This document shows, piece by piece, positions 1 to 8,263 of a stretch of DNA of 38,892 nucleotides. Positions within the stretch are counted from its first letter, which is position 1, and every line of letters starts with the position of its first letter. Location: assembly GCA_903900845.1 (NCBI GenBank), contig CAIUOU010000004.1, positions 1 to 38,892 on the forward strand, given 5' to 3'. This stretch comes from an uncultured Opitutia bacterium. GTDB lineage: Bacteria; Verrucomicrobiota; Verrucomicrobiia; Opitutales; Opitutaceae. The position numbers were made by a program, and so were the translations under genes. Below the pieces are notes generated by a model that did not search any database, had not been told where the DNA came from, and saw only the letters and a list, made by a program, of their open reading frames with translations.

Positions 1-1806
1 GCCGGGCTGCAGCGCGAGTGTCTTCTCGCAGGCGGCGCGGGCCGCGGTCCCGTCGCCGCGCGCGTGCTCGAGTTCGGCGACCAGCCAAGCGGCGGCGACC
101 GAGCGGGGTTCCAGTTCCAGCGCCCGGCGGGCGGGTGGAAGTGGGTCGCTTTCACCGCGCCGCGTGTGCCGCAGCAGGGCGAGCGCGTAATGGGCGATGG
201 CGGATGCGGGGTGGTCCCGGGTCGACTGGATCAGCACCTGCTCGGCGGTTCCGGGGTCGCCTGAAATCGCCAACACGCGGGCCAGAAGGAGCGACGGTCC
301 GAGCCGGCGGGCGTCCCGGGAAATTTCCCCTTCCAGCAGCCGGCGCGCCTCCTCCGGCCGCCGCGCGGCGAGTTCAAGGTTCACGAGCGCCTCGAGGATC
401 GCGGGGTTGCCGGGAGCCAGCGCGAGAGCGCGCGTCAGCGCCGCGCGGGATTCCTCGTGTTTTCCCTGCGCCGCCAGCGCGACCCCGCGGAGGAACGGCG
501 CCTGGGGCGAGGAGGGTACTTCCTTCTCCAGCCCGAGGCAGAGCGCGATGGCGTCGTCGGAGCGGCCCTGCGCCCAGCGTGCGCCGGCCAGGAGGGCCCG
601 GGCGGCGGGCAGGTCCGGATGTTCCCGTACGAGGGGTTCGAGCACCGCGGCCGCGGCGGCGGGGTCTCCGCGGCGCAGGGTTATTTCGGCGCGGGCGAGA
701 GAGGCCTCGCGGAGCGCGGGCGCGGCCTTCGCCACCTCCTCCAGCACGGCGAGCGCGCGCGGGATCTCGCCCTTCGCGAGCAAGGCGAGAGCCAGCTCGT
801 AACGCGCCTGCGGCAACCCGGGGTGCAACGCGCCCAGGCGCTCCAGTGTGGTGATGGCCGCGGCGTGATCTCCCCGCGCCAACGAAAACCGGGCGAGGGC
901 AGCGAGGACCGCGGGGTGAACCTCGTCCCGCCGCAAGGCTTCCTTCAGGTGGGCCTCCGCCGCGGCGAGGTCCGCTCCGGCGGCGGAACATTCCGCCCTT
1001 AGGATCCACGATGGCAGATGATCCGGGGTGCCGGTGGTGGCTTCGGCCGCCAGGCGTTGCGCGTCGGCAAGGTTTCCCGTGAGGAGAAGGAAGCGGGCGT
1101 GTTTCTCCCGGAAGGGAGAGTAAGGCTGGGAGACCTCAGCCGCGTCGCGGAACGCGGCGCCGGCCGAATTCAGATCGCCGTGGGCCCAGCGCAGCATGCC
1201 GAGGGAGTGATGCGCCGGCGCGAAACGTGGATCGGCGCGGAGCGCATGGTGGAAGGCGGCCTCCGCGGCCGCCACGCGTCCGGCGCGCAGATCGATCACT
1301 CCGAGCGCCACCAGAACGGGCGCGGAAGCGGTGTCGGGCAGGGCGTGCAGCAGATCGCGGGCTCGTCGCTGGGCATCGGGGTCTGGTGCCGCGGAGGCGG
1401 CCAGGATCAGCGGTGCCTCCGGGTCCGATGGTGCCACCCGCAACACCGCCGCAGCCTCGTCGGCCGCCGTGGCTAGATCCCCGCACGAGAGGTGGAAGCG
1501 GGCGAGGCGGACGCGGACCTCCGCGTCCGCGGGGAAGGAGCGCAGGGTGGTGCGCAACAGCGGCACTGCGCGGTACTCGCGGCCCTGGTCCCAATAGATG
1601 AGGCCCAGCCGGCGCAGCGCTCCGGGGTGGATCGGATTCAGCTGCAGGAGATTCCGGCACTCGATCTCGGCCGCGGCCAGATTATGCGCGACGAGGTGGC
1701 GATCGATCGCCTCGAGGGTTCGTGTGGCGCGTTGCTCGCGGGAGCAACCGGTGACCAGGACGACGACCAGGCCAAGGCACGCGGGGATGATTCGGTTCGC
1801 TTTCAT
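1..1806 (-). CDS. TPR-repeat lipoprotein, exosortase-linked (partial, runs off left edge)
   Basis: Translating the minus strand from the ATG at 1806 gives an uninterrupted frame to base 1 (602 codons, no stop), so the C-terminus lies outside the window. The N-terminus is a lipoprotein signal: Lys and Arg, a hydrophobic stretch, then the lipobox LVTGC with Cys21 as the lipidated residue. The rest is Ala/Leu/Arg-rich helical repeat of the tetratricopeptide type (for example AEIECRNLLQLNPIHPGALR and GDLNSAGAAFRDA). The ATG overlaps the exosortase stop as ATGA, so the two are translationally coupled. The family resemblance is to the TPR lipoproteins (PrsT-like) found beside exosortases and EPS genes. 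It probably acts as a periplasmic or outer-membrane scaffold for polysaccharide or protein export. The lipoprotein and TPR calls are firm; the precise role is inferred from context. Confidence 0.85.
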   Translation of the reverse strand, partial: MKANRIIPACLGLVVVLVTGCSREQRATRTLEAIDRHLVAHNLAAAEIECRNLLQLNPIHPGALRRLGLIYWDQGREYRAVPLLRTTLRSFPADAEVRVRLARFHLSCGDLATAADEAAAVLRVAPSDPEAPLILAASAAPDPDAQRRARDLLHALPDTASAPVLVALGVIDLRAGRVAAAEAAFHHALRADPRFAPAHHSLGMLRWAHGDLNSAGAAFRDAAEVSQPYSPFREKHARFLLLTGNLADAQRLAAEATTGTPDHLPSWILRAECSAAGADLAAAEAHLKEALRRDEVHPAVLAALARFSLARGDHAAAITTLERLGALHPGLPQARYELALALLAKGEIPRALAVLEEVAKAAPALREASLARAEITLRRGDPAAAAAVLEPLVREHPDLPAARALLAGARWAQGRSDDAIALCLGLEKEVPSSPQAPFLRGVALAAQGKHEESRAALTRALALAPGNPAILEALVNLELAARRPEEARRLLEGEISRDARRLGPSLLLARVLAISGDPGTAEQVLIQSTRDHPASAIAHYALALLRHTRRGESDPLPPARRALELEPRSVAAAWLVAELEHARGDGTAARAACEKTLALQPG

Positions 1807-2696
1807 GAGGATGCAGGCACCGGGATCGCACCGCGAGCCGCCGCTTCGCGGCGTCCCAGCGCGAGGAGCAAAAGGGTCCAAGGCACGAGAGAGAGGGCGA
1901 AGAAGGCCGGCCCACCGTGCCGATGCAGGATGGAGTCGAGCGCCGCGGGCCCTTCGCGCAGGCACAGCTCGCCGATCACGAAGATCCGGAGGGCGTTGCG
2001 CGCGACGGCGATCGGTGCGACGGCGGCGATCAAGGCGAGCCGGGCCGGCGTACCGCGGAGAAGCGTGATGGCGGCGATGGCGGTCAGTAACAGCAGGACC
2101 AAGGTTGACCGGAGTCCGCTGCACTCCGGCGCCACCCGCAGGCTCATGCCGGGAAGATGCAGCGTGAGGTCCCCGAGATGGACCGGCGTGCCTTGGAACT
2201 CGAAGAGCATCCGGGCGGCAAGGGCGGAGCCGTGCTGGAGAAAACCTTCCGCGATCTCCACGCCGACTCGCGGCAGTGGCGCGAGGAAGAGCAGCAACAC
2301 TAATGAGGGGCCCCAGCGCTCGAGTCCGGCGCGGCCAAGGAGGAAACGCAGCGTGCCGGCGAGGAGCGCGAGCCATGCGAGGATGCGCAGCGCGGCGCCG
2401 AGGGCGGGGTCCGTGGAAAGCCGCGCCGCGGCGAGCGCGACCGTGGCGGTGAACGGCGTCGTCACGGTCAGTAACCCCGCCGGTTGGGGGAGGCGGGCGG
2501 CCGTGGCGACGAACTCGGGCTGGCGCCTCCAGCCGAGGTAGAGCGCGACCGCGGGGACCAGCGGCGTGTAGGTCTGCACGCCGTTCGCGTGCGCGAGACG
2601 GAACGCGTCGAGCAGTGCGGGGGCGAAGGGAGCGGTGACCAGAAGCGCGGCGACGGCGGCTTCTTTCCCGGACCAGGCCCGGTCAAAAGCGCGCAT
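1803..2696 (-). CDS. Exosortase (exosortase/archaeosortase family transpeptidase)
   Basis: 297 aa polytopic inner-membrane protein with about eight hydrophobic segments. The family's catalytic residues are visible: Cys192 in APECSGLRST, Arg233/Arg237 in ARNALRIF and His258/His260 in LHRHGG, in the order Cys-Arg-His. Exosortases are thought to cleave C-terminal PEP-CTERM-like sorting signals and transfer proteins to the envelope, and they are typically encoded with EPS genes, as here. The start (ATG at 2696) overlaps the upstream barrel gene by 14 bp, and the stop overlaps the TPR lipoprotein as ATGA. No EpsI domain is fused at the C-terminus and no protein with a sorting signal is seen in the window. 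The subfamily (Xrt letter) cannot be assigned by eye. Confidence 0.93.
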   Translation of the reverse strand: MRAFDRAWSGKEAAVAALLVTAPFAPALLDAFRLAHANGVQTYTPLVPAVALYLGWRRQPEFVATAARLPQPAGLLTVTTPFTATVALAAARLSTDPALGAALRILAWLALLAGTLRFLLGRAGLERWGPSLVLLLFLAPLPRVGVEIAEGFLQHGSALAARMLFEFQGTPVHLGDLTLHLPGMSLRVAPECSGLRSTLVLLLLTAIAAITLLRGTPARLALIAAVAPIAVARNALRIFVIGELCLREGPAALDSILHRHGGPAFFALSLVPWTLLLLALGRREAAARGAIPVPASS

Positions 2697-3921
2697 GGGT
2701 TTCCACGCCGAATTGACGGCTGCGAAAGGCCAGGCCCGGCAGTGAGGAATCGTTCCGGGTGCTGCGGTGGAGCAGCGTGACGTTGAGGCGACGCAGGAGC
2801 GCGCCGGAAATCGAAAAGTCGAGGGAGCGAGATCGGTCGGTGCGAGTCAGGGGGACGCCGCCCGCCGCGGGGAGGGAATCCTGGTGGCGCCGGAGCAGAC
2901 CGGCGTCGAACTGCACACGGCCGAGGAAACGTTGGCGCAGGTTGGCCCGTAGCAGGCTTTGACGGGTGACTTCTCCCGCCAGAAACGAAGGGGTGAGCGT
3001 GCGCCCCGCCTCTAGCGTGAAGCGCGTGGCGGCGAGCGGTGAATACTCGGCCCGGGCGCCGAGTACATCGCTGCGGAGCGACCGCCGCGGCTCGTCCCGG
3101 AAGCGGCGCCATTCCCGCGAGTATTCCGCGCCGAACTGCAGGCGGTCGCCGACTCGCCAGCGTAGTCCCGCGCCCGGTCGGGCCTGGCCAGAGTCGGTTT
3201 CCTGCGCCGCCGTGGTGCCGGCGTGGACAAAGGCGGTCCCGTGCAGGTCGCGCGCGAGCTGGCGGGTAAGTCGGAGACGGGCGGCTGACTCCCGCCAGTT
3301 CGGCGTCACTGGCAGCATCGCGTTACCGACGGTATCGAGGTTGGTGCGGGTGTGATCGAAACCTGCATCGATGAGGTTTCCGCGGCCGAGATCGCGCTCG
3401 AGTTCGAAGTTCACCCCGCGGCGGCTCACGCGGGTTTGCGCCGCGGTCTCGATCAGCAGGTTGGTCGAGGTCTCGAGGCGGGCCTGTTCGCGCAGGCGCC
3501 AAAGTCCCGGCTCGTGCTCGCCCGCGAGCACGAGTGTGGAATCGAAGGTGTCGGTGAACGCCGGGTTCGAATAGCGGTTCCAAGTCGCCGTATAGTCGGC
3601 GCGCCAATGCCGGCCGATGCGGGCGAGGACCCCCGGCTCCGTGGTGAGTATCGAGGTGTCCTGCTCCGGCAGTGCGGCGAGGGCGAAGCCTTCCCCCCGC
3701 AACGCGCGCACGAGGATATGCGGATGTAGTTTAACGCGACCGGCCGACGGTACCTTCGGCCATTCCGGGCTTACGGCCTCACGGAAGGGTGTGATCACCA
3801 CCCCGCTGCCCGGCGAAACCGGGTCGGGAAAGGCGGGAAGCTGCGCGCGCAGACTCGCGGTGCAGAGCAGCAGAGCCGCGGCGGCCTTGGCGCACCGTGC
3901 GGCGTTCGTTTCCGAGTTCAT
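2683..3921 (-). CDS. Outer-membrane beta-barrel protein of the EPS/exosortase cluster
   Basis: 412 aa. The N-terminus has a signal peptide, with a hydrophobic run and an LRA-Q type cleavage site near residue 26. A short Pro-rich linker follows, then a long run of alternating amphipathic strands rich in Arg, Thr and aromatics (YTATWNRYSN, LQFGAEYSREWRRF, TRFTLEAGRTLTPSF). The chain ends in Phe after ETHAR, a C-terminal aromatic as used for BAM-dependent barrel insertion. Barrel proteins of this kind (EpsL-like) often sit next to exosortase genes in EPS operons; a role in secretion or anchoring is inferred. It starts 4 bp from the stop of the dehydrogenase gene and overlaps the exosortase by 14 bp. 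The localisation call is good; substrate and function are unknown. Confidence 0.75.
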   Translation of the reverse strand: MNSETNAARCAKAAAALLLCTASLRAQLPAFPDPVSPGSGVVITPFREAVSPEWPKVPSAGRVKLHPHILVRALRGEGFALAALPEQDTSILTTEPGVLARIGRHWRADYTATWNRYSNPAFTDTFDSTLVLAGEHEPGLWRLREQARLETSTNLLIETAAQTRVSRRGVNFELERDLGRGNLIDAGFDHTRTNLDTVGNAMLPVTPNWRESAARLRLTRQLARDLHGTAFVHAGTTAAQETDSGQARPGAGLRWRVGDRLQFGAEYSREWRRFRDEPRRSLRSDVLGARAEYSPLAATRFTLEAGRTLTPSFLAGEVTRQSLLRANLRQRFLGRVQFDAGLLRRHQDSLPAAGGVPLTRTDRSRSLDFSISGALLRRLNVTLLHRSTRNDSSLPGLAFRSRQFGVETHARF

Positions 3922-3925
3922 GCCT

Positions 3926-5335
3926 TCAGGCTTTCCAGACCTGGCCGGGGTTCGCCGGGACGGCCCCGAGGGCGTTCCGGGTGTCGATGATGCACGGCGA
4001 CCACGCGAGAAGCTCGCGGTGGTTAACGTTGGAATGGGCGGTGGCGATGATCACCGCGTCACACTTTGATATCACCTCGCGCGTCCACGGCAGCGACCGT
4101 GTCCCGGCCCATTGCGGGTGCTCGCGGGTGGGTCGGATGACGGGGATGTAGGGATCGTGGTAACCGACCTCGGCGCCCCGCCGGCGGAGCCCCTCCATCA
4201 GCACGTAGCTCGGCGACTCGCGCTCGTCGTCCACGTCCGGTTTGTACGCGAGGCCGACCACGAGGACGCGGCTGCCGTTGAGCGCGCGCCGGCGGTGATT
4301 GAGGGCCTCGGCGACCCGTTCCAGCACGTGCTCCGGCATCGCCGTGTTGATCTCACCGGCGAGCTCGATGAATCGCGTGTGTCGTCCGAACTCGCGGGCT
4401 TTCCAAGTGAGGTAGAATGGGTCGATCGGGATGCAGTGCCCGCCGAGGCCGGGTCCCGGGTAGAATGGCATGAACCCGAACGGTTTTGTGCGCGCCGCGG
4501 CGATCACGTCCCAGATGTCGATCCCCATGGCGCCGTAGACGAGTTTTAGCTCGTTCACCAAGGCGATGTTCACGCTGCGGAAAGTGTTCTCCAGCAGCTT
4601 GGCCGCTTCGGCGACTCGGCAGGATGACACCGGCACGAGCGTGCGTATGGCGTGACCGTAAAGGGAGAGCGCCCGCTCGAGGCAGGCCGGCGTGTACCCG
4701 CCGACGATCTTGGGGATCGCGCCGACGCCGCCGCCCGGGTTGCCCGGATCCTCACGTTCAGGCGAGAAGGCGAGGTGGAAGTCACGTCCGGCGGTCTTGC
4801 CGGAACCGGCCTCGAGTACCCGGCGCAGTTCCTCGTCGGTGGTTCCCGGGAAACTCGTGGACTCGAGCACCACGAGGGCGCCGGGTCGCAGGTGGGGTGC
4901 GATTGCGCGCCCGGTGTCGAGCACGCACGTCAGGTCGGGCTCGCGGTTGGGACTCAGCGGGGTCGGTACACAGATGACGATCGCGGAGGCCTCCGAAACG
5001 CGGGCCCAGTCGCCTGAGGCGCAAAAGCGGCGCGAGGCCACGGCCGATTGGATGGCGGGTGAAGGGATGTGCCGGATGTAGCTGCGGCCGTGGTTGAGCG
5101 CCTCGACCTTGGCGGAATCCGCGTCGAGGCCGATCACGCGCAGTCCGCTGGAGGCGAATTGCAGCGAGAGCGGAAGGCCGACGTAGCCCAGGCCCACGAC
5201 GCAGACGGTCGACACCGTGGCGCCTGCCTCCGCGGCGGGCTGCGGCCGCGGGGCGGTGTCCGTGGTTGAATCCGACGGGGAGGCGGACGAAGCGCCGGTG
5301 GAGGACGGATGGGAGGTGATGGTGAGTTCTGGCAT
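3926..5335 (-). CDS. wbpA: Nucleotide-sugar 6-dehydrogenase, UDP-GlcNAc/UDP-ManNAc type (WbpA-like)
   Basis: 469 aa. After a Ser/Thr/Pro-rich N-terminal extension of about 40 residues comes the Rossmann NAD-binding motif GLGYVG (residues 48-53). The UDP-glucose/GDP-mannose dehydrogenase fold follows, with the catalytic cysteine in GLGGHCIPIDPFY near residue 300. The GLGGHCIP variant is typical of the branch oxidising N-acetylated UDP-hexosamines to uronic acids (WbpA, WecC, TviB). The reaction would be UDP-GlcNAc + 2 NAD+ to UDP-GlcNAcA. With the wbpB/D/E-like genes at 33-36 kb it completes a route towards UDP-GlcNAc(3NAc)A. The frame is open further upstream to 5638, but the ATG at 5335 is where family homology begins and it leaves a 32-bp gap to the upstream GT4. 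WecC-type specificity is the main alternative. Confidence 0.9.
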   Translation of the reverse strand: MPELTITSHPSSTGASSASPSDSTTDTAPRPQPAAEAGATVSTVCVVGLGYVGLPLSLQFASSGLRVIGLDADSAKVEALNHGRSYIRHIPSPAIQSAVASRRFCASGDWARVSEASAIVICVPTPLSPNREPDLTCVLDTGRAIAPHLRPGALVVLESTSFPGTTDEELRRVLEAGSGKTAGRDFHLAFSPEREDPGNPGGGVGAIPKIVGGYTPACLERALSLYGHAIRTLVPVSSCRVAEAAKLLENTFRSVNIALVNELKLVYGAMGIDIWDVIAAARTKPFGFMPFYPGPGLGGHCIPIDPFYLTWKAREFGRHTRFIELAGEINTAMPEHVLERVAEALNHRRRALNGSRVLVVGLAYKPDVDDERESPSYVLMEGLRRRGAEVGYHDPYIPVIRPTREHPQWAGTRSLPWTREVISKCDAVIIATAHSNVNHRELLAWSPCIIDTRNALGAVPANPGQVWKA

Positions 5336-5367
5336 AGGGTGAAGGGTTGGGGCGGCGGCGTAGCCGC

Positions 5368-6588
5368 TCAGGACGGCACGGTGCGCGCGGGCACGCGGCC
5401 GACCCGGAGAAGACAATCCTCGACCGCGCCCCAAACGCGCGGGGTGATCGCATCCCAGGTCCATTCCCCGAGAAAACGCCGCCACGCGCGGTCGGCCATG
5501 GCGGTGGCTCCCACGGGATCGAGGGCGACCTGCACGCACGCCTGCGTGAACGCGCGCGGCGTGTCGGCGAGCAGCAATTCCCGCCCGTGGGCGAGGTCGT
5601 AGCCGCGGGCCCCGAAGGTGGTGGAGACGACCGGACACATCCGGCTAAACCCGTCGAGAATCTTGATGCGGGTGCCGCCGCCCGTGCGGATGGGAACGAT
5701 CAGGGCGCTCCAGGTTGCCATTTCCATCGCGGGATTCGCCACCCAGCCGAGACCGTCGACGCCCGGCACGGTTGGCCGGTGTGCGCCGTCGCTGCCCGCG
5801 CCGACGACTCGCAGTCGCGCGCCGGGCAGGCGGCTGCTGATCTCGGGCCAGCAACGGGAGCAGAACCAGTCCAGCCCCTCCCGATTGGGCTCGTGCTCCA
5901 GCAGCCCGATGAAACCGAGGCGCGGAGGGACCGCCGGACGGCGGTGCGGTTCTAGGCTCGGGCGCTCAAATCCGTTCGGGATCACGTGCACGGCAGCCTG
6001 GTCCGGCAGCACGGCCCGATCCTGTTCGCTTGTCACGGCGAGCACGGTGAAGCGCTCCGGCAGCAGCCGTTGGCGGCGGATGGCAACCCAACGTTGGAAG
6101 ATCGCGTTGACCAGCCTCCCGGCACCGGGTGCGGTAAAGGCTTCCGCTTCAGCCTGGGCGCTCGGCAGGTCGTCGATGTCCACCACCGAGCCGGGCCATT
6201 GCCAGCGGTTGAACACGCTCGCGGTGCGCAACCGGCCGAACCACACGAGGTCGGCCTCCGCGAGAAGCGGCGCGAGCAGCCCGCCCGTGCCGGCCCGGGC
6301 CTCGAGGCCGTGTGCGTGCGGGACCCGCGGGTTGAGCGCACGAGCGAGGCGCCGTCCCCACCGGTTGCCGCGTTGTGGTTCAGCGGGGATTTCGCCGCGC
6401 AGGTCGAACTCCTCGCGCGTCAGGCGGCGCGTGGCCTCATCGGGCGCGTCGGCCGCGACGATCACAAGGCGCACGTCGGCCACCTGCCGGAGAGCACGGC
6501 CGATGTGGAGGGCCCGCAGTTGGCCACCATGCGTGGGCGCGTGGGGCCAGCACGGCGAAAGGTACAGTATCCGGGGTCGGCGATTCAT
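5368..6588 (-). CDS. Glycosyltransferase, GT4-type (EPS cluster)
   Basis: 406 aa GT-B enzyme. The N-terminal Rossmann half begins RPRILYLSPCWPHAPTHGG, the glycine-rich start typical of GT4. The C-terminal half has HVIPNGFERP, GFIGLLEHEPNREGLDWF and the donor-binding region VPIRTGGGTRIKILDGFS. It resembles the sugar transferases associated with exosortase/EpsH systems, and would add a sugar from an activated donor to the growing lipid-linked repeat on the cytoplasmic face. The start at ATG 6588 overlaps the stop of the GT2 gene as ATGA, which selects it over the longer open frame reaching 7116. Donor and acceptor are unknown. Confidence 0.88.
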   Translation of the reverse strand: MNRRPRILYLSPCWPHAPTHGGQLRALHIGRALRQVADVRLVIVAADAPDEATRRLTREEFDLRGEIPAEPQRGNRWGRRLARALNPRVPHAHGLEARAGTGGLLAPLLAEADLVWFGRLRTASVFNRWQWPGSVVDIDDLPSAQAEAEAFTAPGAGRLVNAIFQRWVAIRRQRLLPERFTVLAVTSEQDRAVLPDQAAVHVIPNGFERPSLEPHRRPAVPPRLGFIGLLEHEPNREGLDWFCSRCWPEISSRLPGARLRVVGAGSDGAHRPTVPGVDGLGWVANPAMEMATWSALIVPIRTGGGTRIKILDGFSRMCPVVSTTFGARGYDLAHGRELLLADTPRAFTQACVQVALDPVGATAMADRAWRRFLGEWTWDAITPRVWGAVEDCLLRVGRVPARTVPS

Positions 6589-7502
6589 GGCTGACCGCCT
6601 GTCTTCAACGCATCCCGACGCGGATAGGCGCGTCCGCGGGTCCGTTCGCGGCGCCATTGCTGCTCGAAGGCGAGGCCCGATAGCAGATCCAGCTCCCAGT
6701 CCGGTGCCGGTGCGGAGCGGCGGCGCCGGATGCGGCGCGCCGCGAGGCGGAACCGAAGGGCGAGCTCGCGTGCAAGGGAGCGATGGTCGGGCGCATTTTC
6801 CCAGTGCCAGGAAACGTAGGCCTCGCTTCGTCCCTGCGCGGTCGCGTGACGCAGCCACGCGGCGCGGGAAAGACGCGATTCGTCGAAATGGTGGTGCACG
6901 ATGGCGCCGGGCGCGGAGCCGATCCGCAGCCCCGCCGCGCGGGCCTGCGCGAGGAAGAGCGTGTCCTCCCAGAGTCCGAGGGCGCCGGGACCAAGCTCCG
7001 GGTCGAAGCGCGGAACTCGGGAAAGCACCTCGCGTCGGATCGTGAGATTGGCGCCAACCCCCTCGCGGGCGGATGCAGTCTCCGCCAGCCACGCCCGGTG
7101 GGTGGTGGTCATCCAATCCCGCACGAGCTTCGGCGCGAGACGCACCTCCCCGGCCACCACATCGGCGCGCTGCGTCACGAGCGCGTCCACGGTGCGTTCG
7201 AGCCAGTCGGGTGCCGGTCGCACGTCATCGTCGAGGAAGGCGATGAGGTCGCTTCGCACGGTCCGGAGCGCGGCGTTGAGGGCGCGGGACTTCCCGCGGC
7301 GGGGTTCGATCACCCGACGAATCCCCCGGCCGCCGGATGGCGTTCCGGCCAGGAGCTCGGCGGTGTCGGTCGTTGATCCGTTGTCCGCCACCACGATCTC
7401 CGCGCGCAGGCCGGAGGGGGTGCGCACCGCAGAGAGCGCCGAAAGCGTGGCGGCCAGCGATTCCCGCCGGTCGCGCGTCGCGATCACGACGCTCACGATC
7501 AT
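6585..7502 (-). CDS. Glycosyltransferase family 2
   Basis: 305 aa GT-A enzyme. It opens with IVSVVIATRDRRESLAATLS, followed by VVADNGSTTDT and the metal-binding DXD-type motif AFLDDDVRP near residue 90. An acceptor-side GLWEDTLF acidic motif follows, and the C-terminus is rich in Arg. The ATG at 7502 is chosen because it overlaps the FkbM gene stop as ATGA; an in-frame GTG or ATG 33 bp upstream would add 11 Arg-rich residues. It lies between a methyltransferase and a GT4 gene, so it probably adds one residue of the EPS repeat unit. Sugar specificity cannot be read from sequence. Confidence 0.9.
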   Translation of the reverse strand: MIVSVVIATRDRRESLAATLSALSAVRTPSGLRAEIVVADNGSTTDTAELLAGTPSGGRGIRRVIEPRRGKSRALNAALRTVRSDLIAFLDDDVRPAPDWLERTVDALVTQRADVVAGEVRLAPKLVRDWMTTTHRAWLAETASAREGVGANLTIRREVLSRVPRFDPELGPGALGLWEDTLFLAQARAAGLRIGSAPGAIVHHHFDESRLSRAAWLRHATAQGRSEAYVSWHWENAPDHRSLARELALRFRLAARRIRRRRSAPAPDWELDLLSGLAFEQQWRRERTRGRAYPRRDALKTGGQP

Positions 7503-8254
7503 GGGGGAGGCGCCGCGTAGCAGGCGTCGCACCACGCGGTCATCCCGGCGTTGCGCTGGTGATTGTAGAAATCAACCAACCGGTAGCCGTGCCCGGAGAG
7601 CAGCGCGTGCAATTCGGGAAAGGCGGCCTGCCGCTCGTACATCGGGACGAAGTTGACCTCGAGCAGCACGGCGCCGACCCGGCGCGCCGCGAGTTGGCCG
7701 GCGGCTCCCCGCAGCACCTCGAGGTCGTACCCCTGGGTGTCTATCTTGAGGACGTCGATCCGGGGCAGGTGTCGTTCGCGGGCCACGTCGTCGACGGTCG
7801 CCACGGGCACAGTGACGGAGCCCTTCTCCTCAAAACCTCCGGCCATCGGGTTGGCCGGGTCCTGGGCTAGGCGGAGCAGGGAGTTCATCCGGTGCCCGGA
7901 ATAGAGGTGGAGACGGGCGTTGCCGGGCGTCGCGCCGAGAGCGACGTTCAGCGTCTCCACGGTGGTGGTGTCGCGGAAACGCCGCCGCAGGCGCTGGTAG
8001 AGCGGCGCGTAGGGTTCGAACGCGAGGATGCGCGCGCCCGGGAAGCGGCGCAGGAAGGCGGCGACGGTCTCGCCGTCGTTGGCGCCGACGTCGAGGATGA
8101 CGGGGTGTGGCCGGCGGCGGAGCAGCCACGCGAGATCCCGGAACGGGTCGTGGCCGCGCACCTGGTCGGTGGCGAGGCGGACGAGCCGCAGGTCGATCGC
8201 GTCCAGCACCCGCCGGAGCACGCTCCGGAGGAGAGGTCTTGGGTCGGTGGACAA
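7499..8254 (-). CDS. FkbM-family SAM-dependent methyltransferase
   Basis: 251 aa. The SAM-binding motif I is ILDVGANDGETVAAF (near residue 53), followed by ARILAFEPYAPL. The later FkbM signature IDVLKIDTQGYDLEVLRGA is clear. FkbM enzymes O-methylate sugars or polyketides, so here methylation of a sugar in the EPS repeat is the natural inference. The start at ATG 8254 leaves an 8-9 bp gap to the upstream GT4; the 3' end overlaps the GT2 start as ATGA. The C-terminus (WCDACYAAPPP) is short and Pro-rich. The family call is firm, the substrate unknown. Confidence 0.92.
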   Translation of the reverse strand: MSTDPRPLLRSVLRRVLDAIDLRLVRLATDQVRGHDPFRDLAWLLRRRPHPVILDVGANDGETVAAFLRRFPGARILAFEPYAPLYQRLRRRFRDTTTVETLNVALGATPGNARLHLYSGHRMNSLLRLAQDPANPMAGGFEEKGSVTVPVATVDDVARERHLPRIDVLKIDTQGYDLEVLRGAAGQLAARRVGAVLLEVNFVPMYERQAAFPELHALLSGHGYRLVDFYNHQRNAGMTAWCDACYAAPPP

Positions 8255-8263
8255 GGCGGGGAA

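Noticed and set aside
5336-5638. Upstream in-frame extension of the wbpA-like gene
   Set aside because: Arg/His/Pro-rich sequence antisense-like in composition, overlapping the 3' end of the GT4 gene; the ATG at 5335 begins where the protein becomes credible.
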